Assembly: GCF_011761185.1 (NCBI RefSeq)
Contig: NZ_JAAOYM010000001.1
Span: forward strand, 4,526,001-4,590,000
Reading direction: 5' to 3'
DNA from: Saccharomonospora amisosensis
GTDB lineage: Bacteria; Actinomycetota; Actinomycetes; Mycobacteriales; Pseudonocardiaceae
Length of the DNA stretch: 64,000 bases
Made by a program: the position numbers and the translations under genes. This document shows, in pieces, positions 20,351-29,240 of the stretch (position 1 is the first letter of the stretch; every line of letters begins with the position of its first letter). The notes below the pieces were generated by a model. It searched no databases. It saw nothing but the letters and a program-made list of their open reading frames with translations, and was not told the origin of the DNA.

Positions 20351-21163
20351 TCAGCCGCCTGCGGGCGGCCAGTCAAAGGTCGCCGTGACGGGCGCGTGGT
20401 CGCTCCAGCGCTTGTCGTAACTCTCGGCCCGCTCCACCACCACTGACGTGCACTTCTCAGCGATACCCGGTGTCGCGCAAACCAGATCGATCCGCCAGCC
20501 CGAGTCGTTGTCGAACGCCTTGCCCCGATACGACCACCACGTGTACGGCCCCGGCCCTTCGGGGTCGAGCCTGCGCTGCACGTCCACGTAGCCTGCCTCG
20601 TCGAACACCCGGCTCAGCCATTCGCGCTCATGCGGAAGGAAACCGGAGTTCTTCCTGTTGCCCTTCCAGTTCTTCAGGTCGATCTCGGCGTGCGCGATGT
20701 TCCAGTCGCCGACCACCAGCACCTCACGCCCCCGTGATTCGGCGTTGCCGCGCAACTCGGCCAGGTACGGCAAGAACGCCTTCATGAACCGTTCCTTCTC
20801 CTCCTGCCTCGGGGTGCCGACGTCACCGCTTGGCAGATACAGGCTGGCCACGACCAGCCCTGGAAGGTCCACCTCGAGGTACCGGCCGCTGTCGGCGAAC
20901 TCCGGCTCGCCGAATCCCACCCGTACCGCCTGCGGCTCTGTCCGGCTGTAGACGGACACGCCGTTGCGGCCCCTCACCGAACAGTCCGCGTGCGCGGCGT
21001 ACCAGCCCCGCGGCCGAGCCAGTTGGTCCGGCAGACTGTCCGGCGAGGCCCGCACCTCCTGACAGGCCACCACGTCGGCGCGAGTGGCGGCAAGCCACTC
21101 GACGAACCCCTTCTTGGCCGCGGCCCGCAGGCCGTTGACGTTGACTGTGGACACGGTCAGCAC
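20351..21163 (-). CDS. xth: Exodeoxyribonuclease III (AP endonuclease)
   Basis: Mg-dependent endonuclease/exonuclease/phosphatase enzyme of base excision repair, cleaving at abasic sites and removing 3' blocks. Motifs: STVNVNGLRAA at the start, ACQEVR, DWNIAH (catalytic Asp/Asn), and the C-terminal SDHAPVTATF. I set the start at the GTG at 21163 (270 aa, the normal length). The longer frame to 21250 would overlap the divergent MBL gene. Confidence 0.93.
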   Translation of the reverse strand: MLTVSTVNVNGLRAAAKKGFVEWLAATRADVVACQEVRASPDSLPDQLARPRGWYAAHADCSVRGRNGVSVYSRTEPQAVRVGFGEPEFADSGRYLEVDLPGLVVASLYLPSGDVGTPRQEEKERFMKAFLPYLAELRGNAESRGREVLVVGDWNIAHAEIDLKNWKGNRKNSGFLPHEREWLSRVFDEAGYVDVQRRLDPEGPGPYTWWSYRGKAFDNDSGWRIDLVCATPGIAEKCTSVVVERAESYDKRWSDHAPVTATFDWPPAGG

Positions 21164-21212
21164 GCCCGGCAGGTTACTCGCCCACGTCCCTTCGGACTGG
21201 CACACTCTGTCC

Positions 21213-21971
21213 ATGACGCGGCCCATAAGGCGGCCCGCCACCCGGCTCACCGTGCTCGGTGGCTGCGGCGCCTGGCCGGAACCCGGCCGGGCTTGCAGTG
21301 GTTTCCTGCTTGAACACGACGGGTTCCGGGTCGTACTCGACCTCGGCTACGGGACCGCGTCGCGGCTGCTGGGGCGCTGCCCTGGCGGCGAGGTCGATGC
21401 CGTGGTCGTCACCCACGAGCATCCCGATCACTGCGTGGATCTGAGCGCGCTGGCCAGGGTGCGTTACTACGCCGGTTCCAAGGCGTTGCCGCTGTACTGC
21501 CCACCCGGTGTCGTGCGCGTGCTGCGCGAACTCGAGCGAAACCCGGACCCCGGCGAGGTGTTCGACCTTCGCACCCCACCCACCGCACCCGCGACGCGGC
21601 CGCTGGGCCCTTTCCAGCTCACGACGATCGCGCTGCCCCACCACGTGCCGAACCTTGGGGTGCGGTTGACCACCGCCGAGCACGCCATCGCCTACACCGG
21701 CGACTGCGGATCTTCTCCCCTCCTCGCCGAACTGGGCCGCGACGCGGATCTGTTCGTGATGGACGCCACGCTGTGGGAGCCCTCCGGCGAGCCGCACTAC
21801 CTGATGACGGCAGAGGAAGCCGCGGGTTGGGCGAAGCGGGCGGGCGCCAAGCGCCTGCTGTTGACGCATTTCTGGCCGGGCACCAATCGCGATGTCGCTG
21901 TGACGCGAGCTCGCGCGGTGTTCCCCGGCGAGGTGCTGGCCGCCGATGAGGACACGGTGGTGGCACTGTGA
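21213..21971 (+). CDS. MBL-fold metal-dependent hydrolase
   Basis: 252 aa. Metallo-beta-lactamase fold with the THEHPDHCVDL motif (HxHxDH) around residues 67-77, a later His (ALPHHVPN), Asp in YTGDCGSS and a final His (LLLTHFWPG). The arrangement resembles tRNase Z-like or cyclic-nucleotide phosphodiesterase-like MBL proteins; the exact substrate cannot be told. The start at 21213 leaves 49 bp to the divergent xth gene. Confidence 0.85.
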   Translation: MTRPIRRPATRLTVLGGCGAWPEPGRACSGFLLEHDGFRVVLDLGYGTASRLLGRCPGGEVDAVVVTHEHPDHCVDLSALARVRYYAGSKALPLYCPPGVVRVLRELERNPDPGEVFDLRTPPTAPATRPLGPFQLTTIALPHHVPNLGVRLTTAEHAIAYTGDCGSSPLLAELGRDADLFVMDATLWEPSGEPHYLMTAEEAAGWAKRAGAKRLLLTHFWPGTNRDVAVTRARAVFPGEVLAADEDTVVAL

Positions 21972-23467
21972 GCAGAATGGTCGTGCTGCTGGCAGCACTC
22001 AGCACGCTGATCTGGCTTGTCCCGCGAGCCGCCGCGCAGGAGCGGCCTGCGGACATCGACGCGCTGGTGAACGCCGCTATGGAGGCCAACGTCGTCCCTG
22101 GAGTCGCGGTGGCGGTGGTGCGCGGCGGCGACGTGCTTCAGGTACGCGGCTACGGCACGGCGGGCGACGATCGCGACGTCTCCCCGGACACCCCGTTCCT
22201 CGCCGCCTCGCTGAGCAAGTCGTTCACCGCGACCGCCGTGTTGCAGCTCGCCGACGAGGGCAGGGTGGAACTGGACGCGCCGGTGCGGCGCTACCTGCCG
22301 GGGTTCACCACCGCCGACGCCGACCGGGCCGGGCGGATCACGGTGCGGCACCTGCTCAACCACACCAGCGGGATGGCCGACACCGGCTTCGCCGAACGAA
22401 CGCTGCCGCAGCCGGAGTCGGTGCGCGAGCGGGTGGCGAGCCTGCGGACCGCGAGGCTGGTCAGCGACCCTGGCGAGGAGTTCCACTACTTCAACCCGAA
22501 CTACGCGGTGCTGGCCGGCGTCGTCGAGGTCGTCTCAGAAATGCCGTTCGCCGAGTACCTGTCGACGCACGTGCTCGATCCGCTAGGCATGTCCGGCACG
22601 ACCAGCGTGGTCACAACGGAACAGCTCGACGAGCGCGCGCCGGGCCGGGCACGCGGGCACGTGGTGGCGTTCGGTACGGCATTCGGGCACGACGAGCCAC
22701 CCGGGTACCTCGCGGGCTCCGGCGGCGTCGTCACCAGCGCCTCGGACATGGCCAACTTCTTGCGCATGCAACTGGGCGCGGGAGTGTTCGAGGGCAAGCG
22801 GCTTCTCAGCACCGAGGCGGTCACACTGATGCACACCCCGGCGAGCGGCAGCGACTACGCGATGGGTTGGGTGGCACGCGAAGGTGAACCGGACTGGCTG
22901 GAACACACCGGCGTGCTCACCACCGCATACGCCGAGCAGGTGCTCGTACCGGCAACCGGCGTCGGCGTGGTCGTGTTGACCAACTCGAACCACGCGCTTT
23001 CCGGCATGGCGGGACTGGCGCACCGGATCGCATCCACCGTCCAAGGCGGACAGCCGGATGATGGCGGGCCAGGACTGCGGGTACTCGGCTACTCACTGCT
23101 CGCCGTCACCGTGCTCGCAGCGGGGCTGCGATCATGGCGGCTGGCACGAATTCGGCGGTGGCGACCCGTAAACCGAAGGCCGAGGCGGCGGTTGCCACAG
23201 CGGCGACCGTGGACACTGTGGACACTGTGGACACTGTGGGCACTACAGGCGCTGTGGGCACTGTGGATGCTCGCGCCGCTGGCCGTGCTTGTCGCGCTCC
23301 CCCGGTTGACCACCGCGTTCAGTGACCGGGTGTTCGGTTACCGGCAACTGTTCTGGGCGATGCCGGACGTGTTCGTTCTGCTCGCGGTCGCCGCACTCAC
23401 CGGTGTATCACTGCTGGTGACTCGCGGGGTAATCCTGTTGCGCATGCGGCGCGGGAGCGGAAGCTGA
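21968..23467 (+). CDS. Membrane-bound serine hydrolase (class C beta-lactamase/PBP4*-like)
   Basis: 499 aa. Signal peptide 1-24 (cleavage after RAAA). The catalytic beta-lactamase-related domain (about 28-355) has SxxK at S81-L-S-K84, YxN at Y174-F-N176 and a late HTG triad (LEHTGVL). The C-terminal 130 residues hold three membrane helices joined by basic loops. Likely acts on the outer face of the membrane as an esterase or D-Ala peptidase. The GTG start overlaps the MBL stop (GTGA). Confidence 0.87.
   Translation: MSRMVVLLAALSTLIWLVPRAAAQERPADIDALVNAAMEANVVPGVAVAVVRGGDVLQVRGYGTAGDDRDVSPDTPFLAASLSKSFTATAVLQLADEGRVELDAPVRRYLPGFTTADADRAGRITVRHLLNHTSGMADTGFAERTLPQPESVRERVASLRTARLVSDPGEEFHYFNPNYAVLAGVVEVVSEMPFAEYLSTHVLDPLGMSGTTSVVTTEQLDERAPGRARGHVVAFGTAFGHDEPPGYLAGSGGVVTSASDMANFLRMQLGAGVFEGKRLLSTEAVTLMHTPASGSDYAMGWVAREGEPDWLEHTGVLTTAYAEQVLVPATGVGVVVLTNSNHALSGMAGLAHRIASTVQGGQPDDGGPGLRVLGYSLLAVTVLAAGLRSWRLARIRRWRPVNRRPRRRLPQRRPWTLWTLWTLWALQALWALWMLAPLAVLVALPRLTTAFSDRVFGYRQLFWAMPDVFVLLAVAALTGVSLLVTRGVILLRMRRGSGS
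23210..23272 (+). repeat. Seven 9-bp tandem units inside the serine hydrolase gene
   Basis: Units of TGGACACTG (three exact copies, then variants TGGGCACTA, CAGGCGCTG, TGGGCACTG, TGGATGCTC) encode a WTL/WAL-type repeat that begins the second C-terminal membrane helix. The three exact copies suggest recent slippage; the unit preserves reading frame. Confidence 0.85.
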
Positions 23468-23469
23468 CC

Positions 23470-23793
23470 TCAACCGCAGCTGGCGCCCGAGACCGGTTCG
23501 AGAAACTCATCGGCCGCCCAACGGCTCTCGTCGATCTTGCGAAACCCGTTGCGCACCACCGGATGCGCTTCGGTCTCGGCATCCTGCCTGAACTTGCCGA
23601 CGATCTCGGCATCCATCCCGGGCCCGGCCCTAACGTTGAGGATGTCCGCGGTGACCTTCACGCGGCAGTCCTGTCCGCCTGACCCCGACTGCGCCTCGGA
23701 CGGGCTCTGGTCGGAGCCCATCGAGTAGATGAGCACGACCCCGATCAGAACCGCAAAGATGACCAACGTCTTCTTCGGTATTCCCAGCACCAC
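23470..23793 (-). CDS. Membrane-anchored bacterial SH3 domain protein
   Basis: 107 aa. The GTG start at 23793 has AAGGAG seven bases upstream. The N-terminal helix (KKTLVIFAVLIGVVLIYSMG, about 6-25) is an anchor or signal. The rest is an SH3b domain (VTADILNVRAGPGMDAEIVGK...), usually a cell-wall ligand-binding module. Two cysteines (start and end of the domain) could form a disulfide. No catalytic domain. Convergent with the serine hydrolase, 2 bases apart. Confidence 0.8.
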   Translation of the reverse strand: MVLGIPKKTLVIFAVLIGVVLIYSMGSDQSPSEAQSGSGGQDCRVKVTADILNVRAGPGMDAEIVGKFRQDAETEAHPVVRNGFRKIDESRWAADEFLEPVSGASCG

Positions 23794-23910
23794 GTTCGTG
23801 CTCCTTGTGTACTGCGACAGGCGCTGCGAGCAGAGTAGGGGCAAACCCGGCGGCGGGGACAGGGCCAACTGGTCCAACCACCCGCTCGCGGCAATGCTGT
23901 GATCGAATAG

Positions 23911-25065
23911 TCACTTTCGGTCAGCAGCGATGGCCTCGACCAGCTCACCGATGGCGTCCAACCGGTGTGCGCTCACTACCGTCGCGCAGTGCGGCCATGC
24001 CGCCGCCATCCCGCCCGCGAGCGGCCGGTACCCCGGTTTCGCCGTGCGCGGGTTGACCCACACCACCCGGTAGGCAAGCCGGGCGAGTCGCGCCATCTGC
24101 TCGCCGAGGAGTGCGGCGTCACCCGCTTCCCACCCGTCGGAGATGACGACGACCACCGCCGAGCGCGCCATGCCTCGTGCGCCATGGCTTTCGAGGAACT
24201 CGCGCAGGCTCTCCCCGATGCGGGTGCCGCCCGACCAGTCGGGCGCGGCCTGCCCCGCCTCCCGTAGCGCCGTGACCGGATCGGCGGCCAGCACGTGGGT
24301 GAGCCGGGTCAGCCGGGTGGCGAACGTGAACACCTCCGCTTCGGCGCCTCCCGCGGCGGACACCAGCAACTGCAGCATGGCCCGCGCGTGTGCCTGCATC
24401 GAACCCGAGATGTCACACAGCACCACCAACCTGCGCGGCTTCAGCCGCTGCTTCCGCCTGCGCAACAGCACCGGTTCCGCGCCGGTTCGCCGCGCCCTGC
24501 GCAGCGTCTCCCGCATGTCGAACTGCCGTCCCGCCGCGGCCGCCCGGTGTCGGCGCGAACGACGCAGCGGTGTCGCGATGCGAAACCGCCGCATCGCCTC
24601 GACCAGCGAAGCCAGCTCATCGGGGTCCAGTTCGGCGAAGTCACGGCTGGCAAGGCGCTCCACGGCCGCTCCCAGTGTCGGCGTGCGCACCTCGCGCCCG
24701 TCACCGTCGCCCCTTCGGCCGGCCTCGCGGTGGCCTTCCCGCTCGCCCGGCGGCGAGGCCTGCTGTGCGGTCCGGGCCGCCGACGAATCAGGTGCCGCGT
24801 CGGTCCCGGTCCGCGTCGCCGACGCCGCGCGTGATGGCAACTCGACCCCGAGCTCACCGAATACGCGGTCGAAAACCCGGTCGAGCAGTTCGACATCGGA
24901 AGGGTCCGCCGTCAACGTGGCCAGGGCACACCAGTACAGCTCGTCGGCCGTCCTTGGCGAAACGGCTACGACGGAGCGGGCGAACCGGGCCGCGCGATCG
25001 GCGCCCACCGGCAGCCCCTCCGCGCGCAACGCCGCGCACAGCCGCGCGGACAGCTCAGCCAGCAT
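23911..25065 (-). CDS. coxE: VWA-domain protein, CoxE-like
   Basis: 384 aa of the CoxE family. The C-terminal half is a von Willebrand A domain with a MIDAS motif (LCDISGSMQAHAR, DxSxS) and VVVISDGWEAGD; the N-terminal half is alanine/arginine-rich with a charged linker. With its MoxR ATPase partner it forms the CoxD/CoxE pair that in carboxidotrophs matures the CO dehydrogenase active site. The start at 25065 overlaps the ATPase gene by 11 bases. Last gene of the cox cluster. Confidence 0.87.
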   Translation of the reverse strand: MLAELSARLCAALRAEGLPVGADRAARFARSVVAVSPRTADELYWCALATLTADPSDVELLDRVFDRVFGELGVELPSRAASATRTGTDAAPDSSAARTAQQASPPGEREGHREAGRRGDGDGREVRTPTLGAAVERLASRDFAELDPDELASLVEAMRRFRIATPLRRSRRHRAAAAGRQFDMRETLRRARRTGAEPVLLRRRKQRLKPRRLVVLCDISGSMQAHARAMLQLLVSAAGGAEAEVFTFATRLTRLTHVLAADPVTALREAGQAAPDWSGGTRIGESLREFLESHGARGMARSAVVVVISDGWEAGDAALLGEQMARLARLAYRVVWVNPRTAKPGYRPLAGGMAAAWPHCATVVSAHRLDAIGELVEAIAADRK

Positions 25066-25936
25066 CGCCGGCGATCCTCGCCAGACCGGCCGCCTCAACG
25101 GCGGCACGATCCTCCTCGTACTTCAGCACCGCGCCCAAGGTGTGGCGCATCGAGCGCTCGTCAACGTGCTCGATACCGAGCGCGTGCAGCGCCGCGGCCC
25201 AGTTGATGGCCTCCGCGACCCCAGGTGGCTTGTAGAGCCGCAGCTCACGCATGCGCTCGACCACACCTGCGACCCGCTCCGACAACCAGCCGGTGGCCTC
25301 GGGCACCCGCAGCCGGATGATCGCGGCCACCCGCTCGGCGTCGGGATGGGCGATCCAGTGGTACAGGCAACGACGCTTCAGCGCGTCGTGCAGCTCGCGG
25401 GTCCGGTTCGACGTCAGCACCGCGATCGGGGGCACGACCGCTCTGCGCGTACCCAACTCCGGGATCGTCACCGTTGATTCGGCGAGCAGTTCGAGCAGGA
25501 ACGCCTCGAACTCGTCGTCGGCACGATCCACCTCGTCGATCAACAGCACCGCCGGGCGTGGACCAGGATGGTCGATCGCCGCGAGCAGCGGCTTGGCAAG
25601 CAGGTAGTCATCGGTGAACAGGTCGGCCTCGGCCACCCGCGTGCCACCGGCCTCGGCGAGCCGGATCGCCAGCAGCTGGCGCGGGTAGTTCCACTCGTAC
25701 AGCGCGTCGGCCGACGCCAGACCCTCATAGCACTGCAACCGGATGAGCGGGGTATCAAGCACCCGGGCCAGCGCCTTGGCCGCCTCGGTCTTACCGACGC
25801 CTGGCTCGCCTTCGAGCAGGATCGGCTGCGCCAGACGTACGGCCAGGAACAGGGCCGTGGCCAGCGCGTCGTCGGTGAGGTACTCGGCCTCCTCCAGCGC
25901 CCGCGCCAGCGAACCGACATCAGCGAACTCCGACAC
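25055..25936 (-). CDS. coxD: MoxR-type AAA+ ATPase, CoxD-like
   Basis: 293 aa. Walker A GEPGVGKTEAAK (about 42-53), Walker B VLLIDEVDRAD (about 129-139), and sensor-1 VLTSNRTRELHDALKRRC. In Oligotropha, CoxD, a MoxR-like ATPase, works with CoxE to insert sulfur and copper into the CoxL Mo-Cu centre. The position directly downstream of coxL and the XdhC protein supports that role. Confidence 0.9.
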   Translation of the reverse strand: MSEFADVGSLARALEEAEYLTDDALATALFLAVRLAQPILLEGEPGVGKTEAAKALARVLDTPLIRLQCYEGLASADALYEWNYPRQLLAIRLAEAGGTRVAEADLFTDDYLLAKPLLAAIDHPGPRPAVLLIDEVDRADDEFEAFLLELLAESTVTIPELGTRRAVVPPIAVLTSNRTRELHDALKRRCLYHWIAHPDAERVAAIIRLRVPEATGWLSERVAGVVERMRELRLYKPPGVAEAINWAAALHALGIEHVDERSMRHTLGAVLKYEEDRAAVEAAGLARIAGDAG

Positions 25937-25959
25937 TCACCGCTCCCTTCGCGGTACCG

Positions 25960-26865
25960 CTAGCCAGGCAAGGTCTGCAGGTAGCGGGAGGGGTCGTCGG
26001 CGAACGCCTGCCCGCAGCCGGGACCGCAGAAGTAGTAGCGCGTGCCGTCTTGCACGGCCTGCGGGGTCGTCGCGGTGATGGCGACGCTCATCCCGCACAC
26101 CGGATCGGTGGCCTCGGCCACCCCGGCGCTCACCTCCGGTTCTCCCGTCGAGGTGCGGGGGCGCTCGGCGAGCAACTGCGCGTACACCGACAGCGCGACC
26201 TCCTCCGGAGTGCGCGCCCCGATGTCCAGCCCGGCGGGAGTGTGCACCCGGCCTGCGTCCGGCTCGTCCAGTGCCGCCAGCACAGCCCGGCCCCTGCGCG
26301 GGCTGGCGATCAGTCCGATGTAGTCGACCCCCGCCCGCAACGCGGCTCGCAGCACTTCCTCCTCGTCCCTGCCGTGAGACGCCACCACCACCGCCGCGGT
26401 GTCGGTGGGCAGCGACGGCAGCGTGTCGCTGTTTCGGCGCACGTCGTAGCCGAGTGCCGCGCCCACCTCCTCCAGCGCCCGCGCGATGGGCGCGGCGCCG
26501 AACACCTCCACCAGCAGCGAAGGCAGTTGCGGCTCCAGGAAGATCTCCAGCGTTCCGCCGGAAAGGCATGGGTTGCCGACCGTGAGCACACCCTCCCCCG
26601 CCGTCTCCCCCTCGGCTTCAGGGGTGATGCGCAGCAACGTGGACTCGCCGCTGGTCAGCGATCGCATGCCAGCAACCCGAACGGTCGACTCGGCACACGT
26701 TCCGCCGACGAAGCCCTCGATGGTGCCGTCGGCGAGCACGAGCGCCCGGTCGCCGGGTCTGGCGCTGGTGGGGCGCTGCGCGCGCACGACGGTCGCGAGC
26801 ACGAACGGGGTTCGCTGTGCCCGTAGCGACTCGGCGTGCGCGAGCAGCCGCGGTGCTTCCCTCAT
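25960..26865 (-). CDS. XdhC/CoxI-family maturation factor fused to a YHS domain
   Basis: 301 aa. An N-terminal XdhC_CoxI domain (VRAQRPTSARPGDRALV, GFVGGTCAES) and a C-terminal XdhC Rossmann domain (about 140-225) are typical of proteins that guard and sulfurate molybdenum cofactor before insertion into hydroxylases. Residues about 250-300 add a YHS domain (DPVCGMSV...YYFCGPGCGQAF) with metal-binding cysteines. The start overlaps the coxL stop (ATGA). The YHS fusion may add metal (copper?) handling; that part is inference. Confidence 0.87.
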   Translation of the reverse strand: MREAPRLLAHAESLRAQRTPFVLATVVRAQRPTSARPGDRALVLADGTIEGFVGGTCAESTVRVAGMRSLTSGESTLLRITPEAEGETAGEGVLTVGNPCLSGGTLEIFLEPQLPSLLVEVFGAAPIARALEEVGAALGYDVRRNSDTLPSLPTDTAAVVVASHGRDEEEVLRAALRAGVDYIGLIASPRRGRAVLAALDEPDAGRVHTPAGLDIGARTPEEVALSVYAQLLAERPRTSTGEPEVSAGVAEATDPVCGMSVAITATTPQAVQDGTRYYFCGPGCGQAFADDPSRYLQTLPG

Positions 26866-29240
26866 GTGATCGCCAGGTCGGTCCGTATCGGGTCACCTTG
26901 CGTCGCGCGCCACACGGCGGCGGGTGTCAGCGGCATGTCGGCGTGCCGCACACCGTGGGGCCGTAGCGCGTCCACAACCGCGTTCACCACGGCCGCGGGC
27001 GAGCCCACCGTCGCGGACTCCCCGATTCCCTTCGCGCCGATCGGGTGGTGCGGCGAGGGAGTCACCGTCTCCCCCAGCTCCCACGAGGGGCACTCCATGG
27101 AGGTGGGCAGCAGGTAGTCCATGAACGATCCGCCGAGGTGGTTGCCGTCCTCGTCGAAGGCCATCACCTGCATCAGCGCCATGCCGACGCCATCGGCCAG
27201 CCCGCCGTGCACCTGCCCCTCGACGATGATCGGGTTGATCCGCACCCCGCAGTCGTCCACGGCCACGAACTTGCGCACCTTCACCTGGCCCGTCTCGGCG
27301 TCCACGTCGACCACGCACACGTATGCGCCGAACGGGTAGGTCAGGTTCGGCGGGTTGTACACGCACGCCGCGTCGAGATGGCCTTCCACGCCTTCGGGCA
27401 GCTCCAGGTCGGCGTGCGCGGCCAGTGCGATCTCGGAGATCGTCTTGCTCGCCGAGGGATCGCCCTTGACGAACCAACGTCCCTTTTCCCATTCCAGGTC
27501 GTCCGGGCTCACCTCCAGCATCGCGGAAGCCACGATCTTGGCTCGTTCCCGCACCCTGCGCGCGGCCACCGCGGTCGCGGCACCGGAGACCGGGGTCGAA
27601 CGCGAACCGTAGGTGCCCAGCCCGAACGGCGTCTGGTCGGTGTCGCCGTGCACGACGTCGATGTCGTCGGGGGAGATGCCCAGTTCCTCAGCCACGATCT
27701 GCGCGAACGTGGTCTCGTGACCCTGCCCCTGCGTCTGGCACGAAAGCCGCAGCACCGCCTTGCCGGTGGGGTGCACGCGCAACTCGGCCCCGTCGGCCAT
27801 CCCGAGGCCGAGGATGTCCATGTGCTTGCGTGGCCCCGCACCGACCGCCTCGGTGAAGAAGCTGACGCCGATGCCCATCAGCTCGCCACGTTCGCGCTTG
27901 GCGGCCTGCTCGGCACGCAACTCCTCGTAACCCACCTGCTCCAGCGCCAGCCGCAACGCCTTCGGGTAGTCGCCGGAGTCGTACTCCCAGCCCGTCTTGC
28001 TCTCGTAGGGGAACTGCTCGGGCCGCAACAGGTTTCGCATCCGCAATTCGGCGGGATCGACCCCGAGGTCGTAGGCGAGCACGTCGACCAGCCGCTCGAC
28101 GAGGTACACGGCCTCGGTGATGCGGAACGAACACGCGTAGGCCACCCCGCCAGGGGCCTTGTTGGTATAGACGCCGGTGACTTCGCAGTGCGCCGCCTCC
28201 AGGTCGTAGGACCCGGTGAAGACACCGAAGAACCCGGCGGGGAACTTCGTCGGCTGTGCGGTGCCGTTGAAGGCGCCGTGGTCGGCGATCACCTTCACCC
28301 GCAGACCCAGGATCTTGCCCTCCCGCGTGGCCGCGATCTCGCCACGCATGTGGTAGTCGCGGGCGAAGGAGGTGCTCATCAGGTTCTCCGAGCGGTCCTC
28401 CATCCACTTCACCGGCTTGCCGGTGACGATCGAGCCGACGATGGCGCAGACATAGCCGGGATAGATGCCGACCTTGTTGCCGAACCCGCCGCCGATGTCG
28501 GGCGAGATGATCCGGATCTTGTGCTCCGGCAGCCCCGCGACCATCGCGTACACCGTGCGGTGCGCGTGCGGCGCCTGCGTCGTGGTGTACATCGTGAGCT
28601 TGCCGGTGATCTTGTCGAGGTCGGCCACCGCGCCACACGTCTCCATCGGTGCCGGGTGCACGCGCGGGTAGAGCATGTCCTGTGCGGCGACGACCTCCGC
28701 CCTGCCGAACACGTCGTCGGTCGCCGTCTTGTCGCCGGTCTCCCAGTCGAAGATGTGGTTGTCCGTCCTGCCCTCCAGGTCGTCGCGGATCACCGGCGCG
28801 TCGGCGTCCAGCGCCTTGCGCGCGTCCACGACGGGCGGGAGCGGCTCGTAGTCCACGTCGATGAGTTCCAGTGCGTCGCGCGCGGAGTAGCGGTCATCGG
28901 CGATCACGAAGGCGACTTCCTGGCCCTGGAAGCGCACCTTGTCGGTGGCCAGCACGGCCTGCACGTCGTGCGAGAGCGTCGGCATCCAGGCGAGGTTCAG
29001 CCCGGCAAGGGTCTCGCCGGTGATAACGGCGCGGACCTTGGGGTGGGCCTGCGCGGCGCTGGTGTCGACGGACAGGATGCGCGCGTGCGCGTAGGGGCTG
29101 CGCAGCACGGCGCCGTGCAGCATTCCCGGCAGCACGATGTCGTCGACGTAGGTGCCGTGGCCACGGACGAAGCGCGCATCCTCCTTGCGGTTCATCGGGC
29201 CGTAGCCCATCGGGGTGGGCCGTTCCTCGGTGGCGGTCAT
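26862..29240 (-). CDS. coxL: Aerobic carbon monoxide dehydrogenase large subunit, form I
   Basis: 792-aa molybdopterin subunit that oxidises CO with water to CO2. It carries VAYACSFR: the form-I signature AYxCSFR lies at residues 367-373 with the Cu-binding Cys at 370, as in Oligotropha CoxL Cys388; form-II homologues have AYRGAGR instead. Near the C-terminus PHHPIGAKGIGESATVG includes the catalytic Glu. The start at 29240 overlaps the coxS stop (ATGA); the longer frame to 29603 is excluded because it overlaps coxS. Confidence 0.94.
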   Translation of the reverse strand: MTATEERPTPMGYGPMNRKEDARFVRGHGTYVDDIVLPGMLHGAVLRSPYAHARILSVDTSAAQAHPKVRAVITGETLAGLNLAWMPTLSHDVQAVLATDKVRFQGQEVAFVIADDRYSARDALELIDVDYEPLPPVVDARKALDADAPVIRDDLEGRTDNHIFDWETGDKTATDDVFGRAEVVAAQDMLYPRVHPAPMETCGAVADLDKITGKLTMYTTTQAPHAHRTVYAMVAGLPEHKIRIISPDIGGGFGNKVGIYPGYVCAIVGSIVTGKPVKWMEDRSENLMSTSFARDYHMRGEIAATREGKILGLRVKVIADHGAFNGTAQPTKFPAGFFGVFTGSYDLEAAHCEVTGVYTNKAPGGVAYACSFRITEAVYLVERLVDVLAYDLGVDPAELRMRNLLRPEQFPYESKTGWEYDSGDYPKALRLALEQVGYEELRAEQAAKRERGELMGIGVSFFTEAVGAGPRKHMDILGLGMADGAELRVHPTGKAVLRLSCQTQGQGHETTFAQIVAEELGISPDDIDVVHGDTDQTPFGLGTYGSRSTPVSGAATAVAARRVRERAKIVASAMLEVSPDDLEWEKGRWFVKGDPSASKTISEIALAAHADLELPEGVEGHLDAACVYNPPNLTYPFGAYVCVVDVDAETGQVKVRKFVAVDDCGVRINPIIVEGQVHGGLADGVGMALMQVMAFDEDGNHLGGSFMDYLLPTSMECPSWELGETVTPSPHHPIGAKGIGESATVGSPAAVVNAVVDALRPHGVRHADMPLTPAAVWRATQGDPIRTDLAIT

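Noticed and set aside
23888-23908. Second CRP-like site (TGTGATCGAATAGTCAC) upstream of the SH3 protein gene
   Set aside because: The half-sites are separated by eight bases instead of six, so it does not fit the consensus.
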